The notes under the pieces were generated by a model. That model saw only the letters and a program-made list of their open reading frames with translations, made no database searches and had not been told where the DNA came from. From Heliocybe sulcata (Eukaryota; Basidiomycota; Agaricomycetes; Gloeophyllales; Gloeophyllaceae), in the NCBI GenBank assembly GCA_004369045.1, contig ML213508.1, positions 497,668 to 561,667 of the forward strand: a stretch of 64,000 bases of DNA. The letters run 5' to 3'. Shown here piece by piece: positions 11,230 to 30,025 of the stretch (its first letter is position 1; each line of letters begins with the position of its first letter). The position numbers were made by a program, and so were the translations under genes.

Positions 11230-11756
11230 GTGGAGCCGGACAGGAGAGGAGGGAAGGTGGACTACACGCAGGCGCGACGGGTGGCCGCTACATTATGGTA
11301 TACCGCTGTAGACTGGGTACGGAACAAGTTCACGTCCACCATATTCCATCACTGTCTCTGCTCGTCCTCACTGTGAGGCTTGGTCTCGGTTCCTTTTATC
11401 GGTATTAGCGGCCCATGGCCTTCCCTACGCAGTTTTCGCTGTTCTTCACCCAAGAAGATCCGCTTGTACAAAACAACTGTCCATGCTGTTAGCATTCAGT
11501 GTAAACGACTTCGACATGGAACTAACAGGATGTAGCCCCCATTAATGGCAGAGTAACAATGATTGTTCGCAGTCTCTTCGCCTGAGGCGAGAGCGGAGTG
11601 CCCATAGCTGCAGTAAAGTTGGCGGAGCGGACGGAACCTAAGATCAAGTCCCGTGCCAGAGACAACTCCCAGTCTTCGGATCACAACTACGAATGTTATA
11701 ATTTACAGTGATAGCTAATGTCAACAAAGCTTAAACTAACAACGCAAATACTCAAC
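11230..11756. other. Convergent intergenic region, no gene seen
   Basis: The 527 bp between the stop of Mic10 (plus strand) and the stop of Spt5 (minus strand) must hold both 3' UTRs and poly(A) sites. No conserved frame, RNA gene or repeat was recognised. Confidence 0.5.
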
Positions 11757-14700
11757 TCATCCTCGATACAAAGCCAACCGATCCCCAGCAATCTCATCAA
11801 ATATATTCCAACTCTCCGTGCATACCCACCGATCCCCAACGCCCGGCTCTATCACATGCAAGATCTGCCCCTTGTTCTTCCCCTCCAGTACCACTGCCTT
11901 GCTCTTCGGCCTCGGTCCCACCGGCACCAGATACTGTATCGGCACCGCGGTGAGCTGCTCATCCGTCACGCTGGGGTTCTCAGACGACACCCAGAGCTCT
12001 ATATTCGATGTGGATAACGCAACGGACCCGTTGGCTGAGACGAAGATGACCTGACCGTAGCGGTTCTCGTAGTTGCCGTCGTACCAGCGCTCAAGACCCG
12101 AGTCCCCAAGTGTGCCTTTGATTTGTACAGCGATGCCTTTCTTCACTGGCAAGGCAGGGTCAATAAGCCAGTCCTTGGGTACCTCTTAAAACAGGCAATC
12201 GGATCAGGAAAATACAACAAAACAACGACACATGCACTTACCATATGAGGACCCTTCGGTGTCCACTGACGCCGATGCTCCAGTGGTAGCAGGCGTGGAG
12301 GGGTAGGCAGCAGGTGTTCTTGTCGTACCTGCATAGATGGCTGCCGGCGTGAAGCTGGCAGCTGGCGTTTGGGCCGCTGCAGGCGTGGGCGCCGACTGTA
12401 TAGAGCAGTTAGCTATCGCTCGACATCGCGTCCGACCATAATACGTACCCAAGGGTCACGTGGTGCAGCAGGCGTGGGCGCCGACTATAACACAGTGAGC
12501 GACAAGACGAGCACTCAAATTCACCGGCGTACCCAGGTATCGTTCGAGGAACCCCAACCACCACCACCGCCACCACTTTTATTCGGCGAGGCACCACCCC
12601 ATCCGCCACCCCCGGACGAGCTTCCCCAACCACCACTCGACTCCGTAGGCCGACCAGGCGTCGCACCACCCCATCCTCCCGACGACGCCCCTCCGCTACC
12701 CCCATACGGGTTCGGCGTCCGCGACCCAACATTCCACGCCGGTGTCCTCCCTCCATCAGCATACGGGTTCGGCGTTCGAGACATAGCGCTCCAAGCGGGC
12801 GTCTTCCCGCCATCCGTCGCATATGGATTAGGCGTCCGCGAAGAACTACCCCACGCTGGTGTCTTGCCGCTGTCATTGTACGGATTCGGCGTACGAGATG
12901 GCGGAGCACCCCAACCATTAGCCGTCGAGCCTCCCCACCCTCCACCAGGCCGGCCACCTGAGGTGGACGAGCGGGGCGGGCCCATCGAACCGCCATGTCC
13001 GGGAGAAGAAAAGACGGCCTGGCCAAGTGGGACAAGCCTCCCCTCACCCCTATACATGGTGTTAATGCAGCCTCATACGGAAAAGAACGCGGTACTCACG
13101 TTCGGTACTTCAGCTTGTCCTTTTCTATGGTGATGATCTTGTTGTTTGTATGGAGTTCCACACGCGCAACAGGACCATTGGTATCCTTGACAGTCCCGAC
13201 GTACCCTTTGTAAGTGCCCCGGATGACAGAGACAGTCATGCCAATGACCCTGTCTCGAGGTCCACGACCCATGGCAGACCCGACCATGCCGCCAGCAGCA
13301 CCTCCGCTCATAGCGGGGTTCATCTTGGATAAATCAGTGCCGGGCTTGAGCAAGTTACCTTTGGGCGCGAGGGATGCGAGAGACCGCGCGCGAGTAACGA
13401 ACACGCCGCCATTCTCGTGATAGTCGCGGTTATGCAGGAATGCAAAGTGCGACTGGTGGATGTGCAGAACACGTCCTTTCCGGCCCTGAATGATTGACCA
13501 TTAGCCTGATGTAGGAGAGGCTAAAATCTAACAACGCTCACCTCTCCATCGACCTCCTTGACATTGTCGCCTACGCGAAGCTCGTGACCTTCGGAGTCGG
13601 TGGCAATAGCACGATGCGAATCTCTCCGCATTGAGATTTGGTGTGGCTGCACGAGACGCGTCTGGCCATTCTGGTCCAACACACGGAAGGAATCGCGTTC
13701 CGTTTTGAAGATCACACCGACGGTCTGCAGACTGTATATAAAGTCAAGGCCTGTATTCAGCAAGCAGGAAGATAACTCACTCGAGTTGTACGAGGTCATG
13801 CAACTCGTAGTTGCCGACAATATTCGTACCCGAGCCGACCTCAGCCGCTTCTCGCAGATCTTTCGAGAAAACAGAAACCTAACAGAATGATTATGGGCGG
13901 CATCACTAAGAGACGACTGATTTCAAGCGCACCTCCTGCATCGACATGTCCGACAAGAAGGTAACGACATTGTTCTCCACGGATACAACAAGACCCGTTT
14001 CGTCAGCATTCTTTCCGGTCATAACTTTGACGTGGTCTCCAGGCTTGAACTTTTTCCGCACACTTCGCGCAGGCACGTCCACTCGTTGGTTCTCGAGCTC
14101 CATGCTGTTCGCAATAATCGTGACAACATCTCCCTCCACTGACTGAACAACACCATCAACGCCCGTCTGCTCCCCCTCGAACACTTCAACGTGGTCTCCG
14201 GGCTGCAGAACAGCAATCGCTGCCTTCCTCGACGCCTCGGCGATAATCGACAGATCGACAGCAGTGTCGTTCTCCGCCCCGTCCATACCGCGAGCGAATC
14301 GTGTAATCTCGTCCAGTGTCGGATTAACATTCTCTAACTGCAGTGCGCTAAGCTTGAAGTCCTTCTCGATGAACCCGTCTTTGTAGGTATCGTTCTGGAA
14401 GACATAGACCTGATTCCGCTTGGAGACTTGCTTTCGACCGTAGACTTTTGCCACCTCCTCATAGTTGAAGAAGCGCTGGGGCGGGCGCATAGTGGTCGAC
14501 GATGTATTACCAAAACCCAATTTCTTCCGCTTCTTGCCGTCGGGGCTAGTGTCGTCCTTAGGGTTCAGGTCGATACGCGGGATGAATTTCAGACCAACTT
14601 CCTCGCCGTTTTCAGTAATGTCCATGACCTGCGCAAGGTCGCCCTGGTATTTTCCTCGTCGGATGCGAACCCAGCTTCCAGGAGTAACTGTTAGATCCTG

Positions 14701-15681
14701 TTTCTTGATTTGCAACAAGCTGGCCATCTCCTCTATAGGGACCAAACTGATTCCTCGACTAGGGAAGACACCGACGAGGCCATTGATAGCTTCGCTGACC
14801 TGTCTGGAGCTGCGGGCTTCGACGTAGATCATGCCTGGTAGGGAGTCTCGTTGGAAGGCGGAAAGAATAGACAAGGGCTTGTTCGTGTACTCCAGATCAA
14901 TAGCTTTTCGCATCAGACTGAATACGATGTCGCGTTCTTTCCCTGGCTATTTCGATAGCCTGAGAGGCGTCCCATGAAAGACAACTATTGCGACATACCC
15001 GAACTCTGACCTGCCACAGGTTTGCATCATGAACTGAAGGCATGAGCAGGCGCTGAGGGATCTCATTCATGTCGCCCGTGTACCGTACAGCAGATTGGTT
15101 GTACCGTTTCTTCATGTCTTCAGCGATCCGGGCAAGGTCCTGGTCGTCCAGTTCCCGCTCTCGTCTGTCAAGGCGAGCATGGTCCACGGCTCTACGCATG
15201 TCGTCCACATCCTCATCCAAGCCCTCCTCGATGAATCCCTCTGCGAGATACTATAGAGACGGTCATATGAATCGAGCCAAATAACACACCTCGACCATAG
15301 TCCTCCTCATCCTCCTCATCCTCCTCGTCTTCATCGACCTCGGCTTCGACATCAAGGAAACGGTTAACAGCAGGACGTTTCTTGTGTCGATGCTAAAGCG
15401 CGGTCAGTGTGCAAAATGGTGCATCTGATGTGCTCTGTTACCTTGGTTTTCTTTCTGGGACGCTCGGAGTCCATATCCTCGTCCTCCTCATCCTCTTCTT
15501 CATCCTCTTCGTCGTCGTCGTCCATCTCACCCTCTGCATCCTCGTCTACTCTGTCCTCGCCCTCTTCGCCACCCTCGTCGTCTTCCACACGTCTCGGTGC
15601 TCGCTCCGGGGACTGCTCAACCGCGTCCCCATCATGCGCGTCGTAGTGGCCGTTTTGATACGTGTCTTCGATGTCAGACAT
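11757..15681 (-). CDS. SPT5: Transcription elongation factor Spt5
   Basis: Large subunit of the Spt4-Spt5 (DSIF) complex that rides on RNA polymerase II, supports elongation and recruits capping and mRNA-processing factors. ATG at 15681 begins [13 protein letters not shown] long acidic Asp/Glu tract follows, with several exons. The NGN domain ([21 protein letters not shown]) is followed by KOW modules ([76 protein letters not shown]). Next comes the repetitive C-terminal region, with TPNPY units repeated at least five times in a Gly/Ser/Trp-rich stretch, the likely kinase-controlled CTR. After further introns the last exon holds a final KOW-like segment ([18 protein letters not shown]) before the stop at 11757. 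Length is roughly 1,100-1,200 residues, normal for fungal Spt5. Long frames on the plus strand opposite the acidic tract and the CTR are compositional shadows. Confidence 0.95.
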
Positions 15682-15994
15682 AATATTGGGAGGGAAGAAG
15701 AACAGCAAAGAGGGACTCGGTGTAGGGAGCTACGCCTTGCCTCTGTCCCAACAAGGCGCTTGTAGGCTCGTACTTAGCTTTGTTTCATACTCCGAAGTCT
15801 CAATGTGGGCGTAGTTCGGTCTATCCGGATCTGTCCTATATTGAACGCTACTCCTTGCCCTACATTTTCAAGTTTATGAGCTGTGTACAGATTCTTCCAC
15901 TTCTTTGTACTCTGATTTCTTCTCGGGGTTCAACCGCTGGTTCATTAGAGACTCCTCCGGCCGGCCTCGCGTGTCTGCAAACCCGATGACCACT
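15682..15994. other. Spt5 upstream region, no gene seen
   Basis: The 313 bp between the Spt5 start and the stop of the next minus-strand gene presumably holds the Spt5 promoter. No clear TATA box or other site was recognised. Confidence 0.4.
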
Positions 15995-16830
15995 TCAATT
16001 CATAGTCGCCTCTCGGCCTGCGCGGATGTGGTCTGCGTATCGTTTATTACTTCGCGTCCTCCGTGAAGCGGGTTTTTGTTTCTTGGTGTCAACGCTTGCG
16101 GATAGTTTGGCTTCTAAGCGCGGTACTGATACCGGCTCTTCCTGCTTGTCGGGATGAATCTCCTCGCACAGCCATTTTGGCAGGGCTACTGAGCGCCGCG
16201 GCTTTGGCTGGCAGTAGAAGCACTGTCCAGCGGCCATAGCCACTTGCAAGCCCTTGTCCCAGTGCCTTGCGTACTCAGGCAACGGTCGGAAGATGTCTGG
16301 CCATGGTGGCCACATCATCTCGTCTTCTCTAGGCCAGTCGCTCTGTGAATTGTCCTGTTGTCATGAGAAATCTTCTAAGGCACTACCATACCTCATTCTG
16401 CCAGACCGGCTCGGACTGTACGTCTGTGGGCTGCGATGCCCCCCCGTTATTCCAGCTCTTCGATGATGCCTTGCCAGGACCTGGCCAAGTTAACCGACTG
16501 TCATAGGTGGCTTTGTCGGAAGGGTCTTCTTCGCTCTGGTGGGGACATTGCTAGGGTAAGTTCTTGCTAGTGTTAATATGCCACAAAATAATGGCTCACC
16601 TTCGAGGGGAAAGCTCCTGGCATTGCTAACAAGGGATACTTATGATAATTATGCCCTTGTTGTGAACTTGTTGGCAGGCTTCCCCTGCTGGAAGTGCTCG
16701 CCCTAGCAGTGGCACTCGACCTTGCCATAATGCTCGTGCCTCTAGCCATTTTGAAAGCCAACCCTGGATGATAGGCCTCCCAGTCACGGCAGCGTTCCAG
16801 GTTTAAATATTCTGTAGAAGTCGAGTGCAT
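15995..16830 (-). CDS. Unknown protein, three exons
   Basis: Not recognised. Exon 1 (16600-16830) starts at ATG 16830 and ends PGAFPSK before a GTGAGC donor. Exon 2 begins QCPHQSEEDPSDK and ends EPVWQNE before GTATGG. Exon 3 begins DNSQSDWPREDE and runs to the stop at 15995. All junctions are canonical and the joined frame is open for about 250 residues. The product is hydrophilic, with Ser-rich and Trp-rich patches (WPPWPDIF), one CxxC pair (CFYCQP) and a basic C-terminus (KKQKPASRRTRSNKR) that could be a nuclear localisation signal. There is no signal peptide or membrane segment. A later start at MARGTS (residue 28) is possible. The consistent splicing supports a real gene, but function cannot be stated. 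Confidence 0.55.
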
Positions 16831-22827
<5,997 letters not shown>

Positions 22828-23273
22828 CAGTGTTGACCGCGCTGGATTCTATACCCGCCTGGGGTGTGGTGGGAGTAGTGGGTGCACTGGGGGTTGCGGT
22901 GTGGGGGCTGAGGAGGGCGAGGCTGTGAATTCTTAACGTTCGAGATCGCTGTGGATTTTCGCATGAGGATAACGTATTCTTGTATTTTTGTATGAATAGG
23001 TCAATATAGGCCTGGATAAATGATTGGATCCTTAGATGTACATTGGTGGATGAGTTTGCTAGTGCGCAGAAGGAGGGCATTGCTTATCAGCATGTCCACT
23101 GCCAAATTCTGATGAACTCTCGACATCCAGACATGGTACCCTCCCCAAATCTATTCGATCCTTTACTACGCAGCCACAATTACAAGTTGTGGCAACTTCA
23201 TCTACGGAGTTTGCCGCAACGCTTCTGCAGGATCATCGATCACCACCGCCGGTACAGAAAAATAGTGCAGTAT
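22828..23273. other. Intergenic, no gene seen
   Basis: The 446 bp between the GH1 stop and the F-box gene start holds the 3' UTR of one and the promoter of the other. No recognisable regulatory site or RNA gene. Confidence 0.4.
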
Positions 23274-25007
23274 ATGTCGATGCTTGCGTTCTCTGATCTC
23301 CCCTTCGAACTGCTGTCTGTCATCCTCCAATTTGTTATTAGGCCTTCCCATCTAGCAGCGCTCTGCCTGGTCAACACAAGCTTTCGGGATCTTGCCGTGC
23401 CTCTGCTATACGAGAGCGCGTATGTCTATCCATGGCACAACGAAGCGAAAGCCAAGGTGGGCAGGGTTCGAAAGGTGTGAAGAACTGCCTGGCCTGAGCG
23501 AGGTGGCAGGTTGTGCAGCTGTTTCGGACGTTGCGTGATAGCCCGGACCTAGCAAGATACGTGAGGAAGCTCGGTGCGTACAACTCTGATTGCACTAAGC
23601 ATCAGTGATTCACAGAGAACAGTCATCAAGGACTTTCCCAAGGCCCTATCCACTGCTCAGCTTGAAGACACTTGGTCGATCTGCTCGGCAGGCCTCAAGA
23701 ATTGCGTCAATCTTGTGCATTGCACATGGACGAGAGATGGATCGCTGAATGATGCCATCCTGGAAGCTCTCCTGTGTTGCCAGACCCTTAGAGAACTTGA
23801 AATCAACGGTCACCACGATAGTCAATACGATCCTCGACTTCTGTGCCGTTTTACGAAGTTAGACAAGATCACCCTGATTATGCCCAGCGGACTAGTCATC
23901 GACCACTTGCCCTTTTGGATCAAAGAGACTGGAAAAAGTCTTAGATACTTATCTCTGATATGCAAGGCACGTCTGGTTGCTTAGTGGGACATTACAAGAT
24001 GCTGATCCGCTGTCTAGGCATCCCCGCTTGTGAACGATCTGCTATTGAAGACCTTGGCTCCAAACCTTCACGCTCTGGAAGAACTCTCCCTGCTAGGTTG
24101 TCCCAGGGTGACTCAGGATGGTATCCTCGCTGTGCTTTCGGAGAATAAGGGTGAAATACATGGTCTCGGTTTAGAAGGCCTGTCCCCGAGCTTTGTATGC
24201 GCTCCGAAAGCTCCTCACAAGTCTGCCATATAACTCACCCCCACCAGGATATTGTCAAGTTCAGCTCTGCGCGCCAGACATCTACAGCGCTTTCCCATTT
24301 ACGGTCGCTTACTATGACAGTTCAGCGGCCCCTAGAGATCTGGACACGAAGTGTGCTGCAGCTGCTGGAGAATGTGCCTTTAGAGTTCTTTCAAGTGTAT
24401 TCCCCGGGCGGTGCAGATGTCTCAATCCTCCCGGACGATTTCTGCGCGCAGCTGGTTTCAGGACACGGTGTGCGCCTTCGCCGATTCTCCGTGCATAGAA
24501 TGCGAATTGGCTTCGGTGCTGTGGAGAATATCTGCAACGGCTGTCCGAACTTGGAACAATTGTTCGTTGTGATGAGGAGGGAGGAAATGGTAAGCCTCCT
24601 GCTCGCTTTCATTCTGCAGTATGCTCATAATCAGGCTGTCCTCTCAGAAAGCATTGGGTCCCGTCCTAGCTAAGGCCCGGAAACTGCGGTCGGTGCACAT
24701 CAATTTCCCTCTGGATGCAGCAACAAGTGTGACTATCAAGGACATCATGGCGGATGTGCAAACTATCATCCGGGCATGCCCCGAGACGTCGATCACGCAG
24801 TTTGGTTGCAACACTCGAGTATGGCAGGTAAGACAATCAACGACCTCATGTATCACTGGCTGTTACCCGTGCCTATTTCTTACACATTTTGAACAGGTTG
24901 AGCGTGTTGTTTTGAGGGACGAGGGTGGAGATCTTACCACTGAGACTCAACTGGTGCGATATGAGCGACCAGAGGTACCGGAGCAATTTCTGGTTCTACG
25001 AGCTTAA
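23274..25007 (+). CDS. F-box protein with leucine-rich-repeat-like C-terminus
   Basis: Probable substrate receptor of an SCF ubiquitin ligase. The N-terminus, MSMLAFSDLPFELLSVILQF ... LAALCLVNTSFRDLAVPLLY, is a typical fungal F-box (LPxELL...CLVNxxFxxLAxPLLYE). Later exons give an LRR-like pattern: GLKNCVNLVHCTW, ILEALLCCQTLRELEI, LHALEELSLLGCPRVTQDG, CPNLEQLFVVM and KARKLRSVHINFPLD. The last exon ends RYERPEVPEQFLVLRA before TAA at 25005-25007. About six short introns are needed, and some junctions (for example around 23580 and 23990) are only approximate. Such F-box/LRR genes form large, fast-evolving families in Agaricomycetes with mostly unknown targets. A second, unrelated-looking member lies at 56.3 kb. 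Confidence 0.8.
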
Positions 25008-25443
25008 GTATCCACCATAACGTGAAATATACTTGCATATGTAGTATTCGATCTACCTTGGCAAGGGCGGATATCTGAGCGTGGTCCGATTGTCCGAACT
25101 CCGAGTCCATACTTCAATTAATAGGTATCGCAATGGCTGCTTTACCCCGTACCATTGCCAGCGCCAATATCTCTACTCGTACTCCTACCATGGAATCCGC
25201 TCGCCGTCTGCAGATATCAGCGATGCTGACTTCGGACTCTGTAAATATCATACGCCGTCATCGCCCGGTACTGGCGAGCGCGCCACTATGTGCATCGACT
25301 TAACCTCCTATTACACGTCCACGACTAGACTTGCGACCATCTGGCAGCACTACTAGTCTAAGTCTTCACCGCTCAGCACCGCACGTTACTGGCAGCCGCG
25401 CCTAAGAGCTTTGTCTTGCGCTGTACCAGGCTGTACCTAAAGG
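25008..25443. other. Intergenic, no gene seen
   Basis: The 436 bp between the F-box stop and the 5-phosphatase start. It contains short frames without signal and no clear TATA box. Confidence 0.4.
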
Positions 25444-28400
25444 ATGTCCCAGGAACTTGACGACGCGGTCCGACCGCTCTTGCAACCGACAGAGGAGCTT
25501 AGGAACGTCCTTCCAGTCTTGACTGAACGACTCTTAGATGGTGGCCAGCAACTTAATTTCGCGGACGAGGCGCTCTCGAAACGCAGGATATTGGCAGTAA
25601 TATCGCATCGCGACGCGGATGGCAATGGAGATGAGGAAGGATGGTACGTCCTTGTGCTTTGACGTGTAACTCCACATTCCATCGTCGCTGGATATATGGG
25701 AGGTCTGGTTTGCATGTATCTGATTTGTCCATCTGTTATACATTAGCTTACTTATATACAAGTTCAAGTCTGATGCAATCGCAAAGGGAGATTTGGCCTT
25801 GCAACAGGCATTCCCCATCAATGTGGACTTCTCTATGACAATGGCACAGACACGACACAACACGATTGATCTACGCCCTTCAGATTCTCACTCAGGTTTG
25901 AATCAATCGAGGACAGGTCAGAGCGCAAGCCTTGCTCAGTAAATAGAAGAATCTCACAATTGCTCAGAATTATCGCTGTCAATAAAGGCAGACAGTGAAA
26001 GCGACCCTGTCTCTTTTTTGACGTATGACGTGCAGGGCCTGCGTTCGGTTCTTGCGGAGTGCAAGCGGCTGAAGACCCAGGCCGGTGAGCTTTCGTCCGC
26101 CTACAAGTACTTCTTGTTATTGATAATCTAACGCAGAAGAACGTAAACAGTCGGATAGTCCTGGAGACTACTCATGGATGCGATATTATACCGTGAAACA
26201 TATTCCCGTGTCATTATGTACGCCCTCGCTCGCGCTGTGCCGACTATTCCCCTCACTTGCCCTACAGTATCGAAAATACCCCCTGATCTGCGGACCATTA
26301 ACAAACCACTGCACACCCTTTTGTCGCCCGCTAGTGCTGGCCTTCCCGGAGACGATGAATTCGACATTAACCTGATACGTGAGGAATGGGTCCGATCGAA
26401 GGCACAGGACATAGCATCACGCAAGCAGATTAATCTCAGGTGCGGTCGTTTGTTTTGTTCTCAATCTCGGGATAATCACGGTCGCTGATACTCTGGGTGC
26501 GTTCTGGCACTACAGGATCCGTATCGGGACCTTTAATGTGAATGGGAAGCTGCCTTCGCAAGATTTATCACCGTGGGTACAAGGCGGGGTAGACGAGAGC
26601 GGGCACTCTACTGTCCTGCCGCCCCTTCAGCCGATCTCACCGTTTTCCTTGGGCGACGGTGCCAAGGGGATACTAGACGATGCCAAAGGTATACCATGTC
26701 CGTGATTCACCCACAATGGTAATCACTCATCCCCTTCCTAGAGACTCGTTCTGAAACCGAATACGATACCACATCTGTTGAATCCAGTACCAGCACCATC
26801 AACTCAGCATCGAAATCGACTTTGCAAAGCAAGTCCATAACTAGCGCATCTGTCCGGACAACATCCGCTGTATCGTCGTCCAGTCTCTCCTCAGAAAATA
26901 CTCTCCAAGTGGATACATATGCTCCAAATGGGGAGGCCCAGGCACACGCTGAAGACACCAAGTCCGATCCAGATCTTCTAGCTTTTGGTTTTCAAGAGCT
27001 CGATCTCTCGACAGAAGCTCTCCTCTATTCTTCCAAGACAACTCGAGAAGACGCCTGGTCGACAGCGATATTGGCAGGTTTAGGAGAGAAAGGTGCTTTG
27101 TACGAGAAGGTACTACCTCCTCGTTTCATCATGTTGGATCAAGATAACCATGACTGTCCTAGTTAGCGTCGAAACAGCTTGTGGGGATGCTTCTGATGAT
27201 ATTCGTCAAAAAGCGCTTGAGGGACTGTTTCCGAGACATTAAAGTATGTGCTGTCGGAGCCGGGCTGTTGGGGATAATGGTGCGTACGACTCTATGAGTT
27301 GGCCGGCTAGCGGTTGACAGGCGATATCAGGGCAATAAGGGCGGTACAGCTATCAGGTTGACATATGTCCCTCCGTCAGACGAAGGATGGCTGGCTCGGC
27401 CCGTAACTGTGACATTCGTCGACGCTCATCTTGCTGCCTTTGACGAGATGATGGATCGGCGAAATGCCGACTTTCACGACCTCACCCGTCGACTTGTCTT
27501 TGATGTGGCAGCAAACCCTGCAGATGCAGGCGATGTTGCGCTTTTGCCCACTCTGCCTATCAGTATTTTCGAGAGTGATGCTTTATTCTGGATGGTACGC
27601 CGAGTTATTAGCTAACACTCGATGTAACTAACCTGACATATGACACCTGCCTAGGGTGGTGAGGACACTGATCCTCAATTTCCTATCCTATCTCACTCTT
27701 AGCTTCAGATTTGAATTATAGGATAGATTTACCGGATAGTGACATTCGCACGTTACTGAAGACAGAGCCTAGAGAACGCGGTATAGAGACGCTCTTGGAA
27801 TTTGATCAAGTCAGTCTGGGCTACATATCCCTTCTCTTATGGAAACTGACGATCTGCACTAAGCTTAGACATTGTATCAGAGATGGCAAGTCTTTCGCTG
27901 GTTTTACAGAGGACCGCATAACGCGGTTGCCGTACGTGGGCCCCTTCCATCCGCCGTTCTGCTCACAGCTGCCTCGTTACAGAACATACCGCTTCAGTTC
28001 TGGACTACTCACCGATTCTCTTGGCTACGATATGAAGTAGGTGGCTCATTGGTCATCGGCTCCGCAGTCTGTAGCTGACGGTTCTGCTCCCAGACGTAAA
28101 CCTGCCTGGACAGACCGTATTCTATATATGAAGTCCGCCGGGACGGACCTCCTGCAAGAGTCTTATGCGGGTCACTCGGAGATCACTTTTAGTGATCATA
28201 AACCCGTCTCCGCGGACTTCGAGCTAACTGTAGGTATGAATGCCCATCTCGGAGAGCAGTGTCTTCATAGCGAAACTATCAGGTACCCTTCGTCGACGAC
28301 TCGCAGTTTCAATCCGCGGTCAGAACGCACTGGCACCAAGTAGGAGACATGGAAAACAATGATCAACCGCCTAAAGTGAAGCTTGACAGTACACTACTGG

Positions 28401-29856
28401 AGTTTGGACCGGTCCAGTATGTGACCTCATTATCCCAGCGGCTGATTTCCTAACAGATTCAGCTATGAACGAGATGCCCAGAAAACTATCGGTTTGCAAA
28501 ACACCGGCGAGGTACGAGGTAGACTCGAGTAACGCCGTGGTTTGCTAACCCTAAAGCAGATACCATGCGCTTATCGTTTCGTACCTCTGGATGCGGGCGG
28601 TCCTATACGTGAGTTCGGACTGCCCCAAGCACGTACTAATGCTTACAACCACTCACCAAGATCCCCCGTGGCTTACGATCGAACCGATGGCGGTTGGTGG
28701 ACTTCGCTCTTCTTTTGACAGGTGTTCACCATGCGGCACCAGGGATTATTGCTTCCGAGTGAAGCCATTAATATCTCAATAACTGTCAATGTCACCAAGG
28801 AGTCGGCGTCTAAGCTAAACATGTGGACAAGAAAACTGCATTGTACGCTCATCTTGCATACCATGTTCGGGAAGGATCATTGCATCACGGCTCATGGCGA
28901 ATATCGTACGTCTCGTCAAGCCACGATTAACTCAGTCTAACACCCTTTTTGTGTGATTGTTAGAGCCGACCTGCTACGGTAACAGACTCAGCGATCTGGT
29001 TAGGCTGCCCGGACCCATGAGAGAGCTCTCCGACCGGGAAAAGCTCCTATCAGAGGAACAAGCGATAAACGCTCCGCGAGAGGTTATGAGATTGATTAAT
29101 TGGCTCATGACTTACGCCGCGGAAATGGTACTGTACCACTTCTGCCTTCCAGTCACCTTCTACTGACTAGTGCAGCAGCAAGATTTGTTCCTTGTGCCTG
29201 GCGATCAAGACTTGGTGGCAAATATCCGAGAGGTACCAAGGGCGTACATTTCTGCTGCTTCACGCACTTACTCATAGCTTAGTGTCTTGATACCGGGGAA
29301 GAATTCACCTTCAAGGCCGAAGCGGATGGCCGATATGATCGTAAGACCACGATCGCGTTTGGAGAGGCGTTGCTGCAGTTTCTAAAATCTCTTGTGGAAC
29401 CTGTCATCCCTCGGCACTTACATTCCAAATGCGTCCAAATCAATGATCGAGACGAAGCGTTTGAGGTTGGTTGCTCTGTCTGTCTTTCCTGCAGGATCTT
29501 TGCATGACACGGCCGTGCAGATGCTCAGTGAATTTCCTAGCGAGTCAGTGAATGTATGTTATCTGACCCTGATACGCCAGCTTCGACTGAAGCTGCTTCA
29601 GGTTTGGATCTCCCTTACGGCGTTCCTGCACTTCATCTGCCAGCAACCAAGCGGAAGTCCGCAAGACAGTACTCCCACAGTCAGCAGGGCTCAACTCTTA
29701 GGTATGGACGCGTATGAGATACAGGGAGTTTCCCACTGATGATCTTGCACCGTAGCGTCCATATTTGCTCCTATATTGCTGAGCGAGGACCCCTCGGTAT
29801 ATCCTCCGCTATCGCCTCTTGGGAGGCGCAACTTCCTGCTGTTCTTCATACAATAA
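25444..29856 (+). CDS. Inositol polyphosphate 5-phosphatase, OCRL/INPP5B type (PH - 5-phosphatase - ASH - RhoGAP-like)
   Basis: Removes the 5-phosphate of PI(4,5)P2 and related lipids on endomembranes. The N-terminal exons are PH-like (RRILAVISHRDADGN; IYKFKSDAIAKGDLAL). The catalytic domain follows in order: IRIGTFNVNGKLP, a Ser/Thr-rich insert, LLAFGFQELDLSTEALL, LASKQLVGMLLMIFVKK, GNKGGTAIRL, VTFVDAHLAAFDEMMDRRN, WMGDLNYRIDLPDSD, RITRLPTYRFSSG, RKPAWTDRILYM and SDHKPVSADFEL. These include the metal and phosphate ligands of the family. Then come an ASH-like beta domain (LQNTGEIPCAYRFV; TVNVTKESASKL) and a C-terminal region resembling the RhoGAP-like fold (ALLQFLKSLVEPVIPRHLHS; WISLTAFLHFICQQ). 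It ends with TAA at 29854-29856. The WMGDLNYR motif needs a 4-nt micro-exon (27655-27658). Convergent with the amidase, 169 bp apart. Confidence 0.9.
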
Positions 29857-30025
29857 CCCCCCATGAGAAAGGCCGGTCCCCCGTGCATTGACTAGATGGC
29901 TTGTATATCTGCCCTCCACTCTCGCTGGAAGCATGTATTTGATGAATGCCTCGTCTGACTTCACTACCCAGACGATGGGACGCTATGTACGCACGAAAGC
30001 GGGAAGAACAAAGTTGTCCGGGATG

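Noticed and set aside
12369-13133. Long plus-strand Pro-rich frame (254 codons)
   Set aside because: It is antisense to the TPNPY repeat region of Spt5; the Pro-rich text is the complement of the Gly/Ser-rich CTR codons.
15407-15765. Poly-Ser and hydrophobic plus-strand frames
   Set aside because: Shadows of the acidic GAG/GAC-rich tract of Spt5 on the other strand.
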